Positions 5,902-6,648 of a stretch of DNA of 6,648 nt are shown here, one piece after another; position 1 is the stretch's first letter; every line of letters begins with the position of its first letter. The notes beneath the pieces are model-generated. The model had not been told where the DNA came from. It ran no database searches and saw only the letters and a program-made list of their open reading frames with translations. Location: the NCBI GenBank assembly GCA_005888695.1, contig VBBH01000025.1, forward strand, positions 1-6,648. The letters are read 5' to 3'. Both the position numbers and the translations under genes were made by a program. The DNA is from Candidatus Bathyarchaeota archaeon (lineage in GTDB: Archaea; Thermoproteota; Bathyarchaeia; 40CM-2-53-6).

Positions 5902-6648
5902 ATGCACGAAGCGTCAGCGACCTCTCCCGCATGGAAGAGATGGCTAACTACAACAAACCACAAAGACGTGGGAATTCTCTACCTTGTAACGTCCCTGATA
6001 TTTTTCGTCACCGCAGGTGTCATGGCGCTTTTCATCCGGACACAACTCGCGGTGCCGAGAGGCACGAGCAACAGTATTGTAACCCAGTCACAGTACACCC
6101 AACTCGTGACCACTCACGGCCTGCTGATGATTCTCTGGTTCCTTTCGCCCTTCGCTTTTGCCTTCGCCAACTACTTCATCCCACTCCAAATTGGAGCACG
6201 GGACCTTGCATTTCCGAGACTGAACTCGATGAGCTATTGGTTCTACTTCTTCAGCGGAATAGCAATGGGACTCAGTTTCCTGATAGGGGCACCAAATACT
6301 GGCTGGACGCTTTATGCGCCTTTAACGGACAGGGGATGCGGAGGAACTCTTTGCACAGCGTTGGGGGGATTTGACCTTGGTGCAATCGGACTCGTTTTGA
6401 TGGTCACATCGATTACGATGAGTTCGGTGAATTTTATCGTAACAATTCTCAAGATGAGGGCTCCGGGAATGAAACTGAAGTTCATGCCTTTGTTCTCTTG
6501 GACAGTCCTCATCACGGTATTCATGATGCTGTATGCTTTCCCATCACTCCTCGCAGGTGCCCTAATCCTGTTCGCGGACAGAAATCTCGGGACTCAATAC
6601 TTCTCATTACCACAGGGCGGATTCCTGCTATGGGCGAACATATTCTGG
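5902..6648 (+). CDS. coxA: Cytochrome c oxidase subunit I, A-type heme-copper oxidase (partial, C-terminus beyond the right edge)
   Basis: Catalytic subunit of the terminal oxidase, reducing O2 to water and pumping protons. The first 249 codons are present and open to the window end. TTTNHKDVGILYL (16-28) is the classic N-terminus. Five helices are visible (about 25-46, 67-92, 112-131, 158-182 and 199-225), with a sixth beginning near 237. His72 in TTHGLLMILW is the predicted low-spin heme ligand. NYFIPLQIGARDLAFPRLN supplies Asn90, Asp101 and Asn108, matching the D-channel asparagines and entrance aspartate of A-type oxidases. The DRNLGTQYF segment (226-234) precedes the active-site helix. 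The sequence stops just before the expected HPEVY motif, so the CuB ligands, the tyrosine and the D-channel glutamate cannot be checked. The outer loop before helix 4 has two cysteines (Cys146, Cys151). Start ATG 5902 is four bases after the subunit II stop, with AGGTG upstream. Confidence 0.95.
   Translation, partial: MHEASATSPAWKRWLTTTNHKDVGILYLVTSLIFFVTAGVMALFIRTQLAVPRGTSNSIVTQSQYTQLVTTHGLLMILWFLSPFAFAFANYFIPLQIGARDLAFPRLNSMSYWFYFFSGIAMGLSFLIGAPNTGWTLYAPLTDRGCGGTLCTALGGFDLGAIGLVLMVTSITMSSVNFIVTILKMRAPGMKLKFMPLFSWTVLITVFMMLYAFPSLLAGALILFADRNLGTQYFSLPQGGFLLWANIFW

Noticed and set aside
5931..6374. 147-codon open frame overlapping subunit I
   Set aside because: It is an out-of-frame shadow. 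The frame starting at 5902 encodes clear A-type subunit I motifs throughout and is open to the window end; this one has no recognisable features.

Overview
The window is compact, gene-dense DNA, probably from an aerobic archaeon. The evidence is an archaeal-type (DhnA-like) class I fructose-bisphosphate aldolase, a short archaeal-type triosephosphate isomerase, a half-size four-helix heme A synthase of the kind known from archaea, and short intergenic gaps. Base composition is near 50% GC. A heterotrophic TACK-group or Thaumarchaeota-like lineage would fit, but the sequence alone does not settle the taxon. I see no mobile element, CRISPR array, tRNA or rRNA.

Layout. Positions 1-2033 on the minus strand hold a two-gene unit. 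An FAD/NAD(P)H disulfide-reductase-like flavoprotein (CoA-disulfide reductase / NADH oxidase family) comes first, followed after one base by the N-terminal two thirds of a 3-phosphoglycerate dehydrogenase-like protein that runs off the left edge. A 114-bp divergent intergenic region (2034-2147) carries a nested inverted repeat and a possible TATA element. Positions 2148-4611 on the plus strand hold aldolase, fructose-1,6-bisphosphatase and triosephosphate isomerase, 21-22 bp apart. Positions 4676-6648 on the plus strand hold a compact heme A synthase, cytochrome c oxidase subunit II with a complete CuA site, and the first 249 codons of an A-type subunit I cut by the right edge.

How the genes work together. 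Triosephosphate isomerase equilibrates the triose phosphates, the aldolase condenses them to fructose-1,6-bisphosphate, and the bisphosphatase makes the step irreversible. The middle block is therefore a three-step gluconeogenic module. The SerA-like enzyme would draw 3-phosphoglycerate toward serine. The right block supplies a heme-copper terminal oxidase and the enzyme that makes its heme A.

This is mostly recognisable core metabolism, and I do not see an undescribed defence or mobile system. The points worth a second look are the nested inverted repeat in the divergent promoter, the half-size heme A synthase beside its oxidase, a classical class I FBPase in an apparently archaeal operon, unusual residues in otherwise invariant loops of three enzymes, and a run of likely TTG starts.
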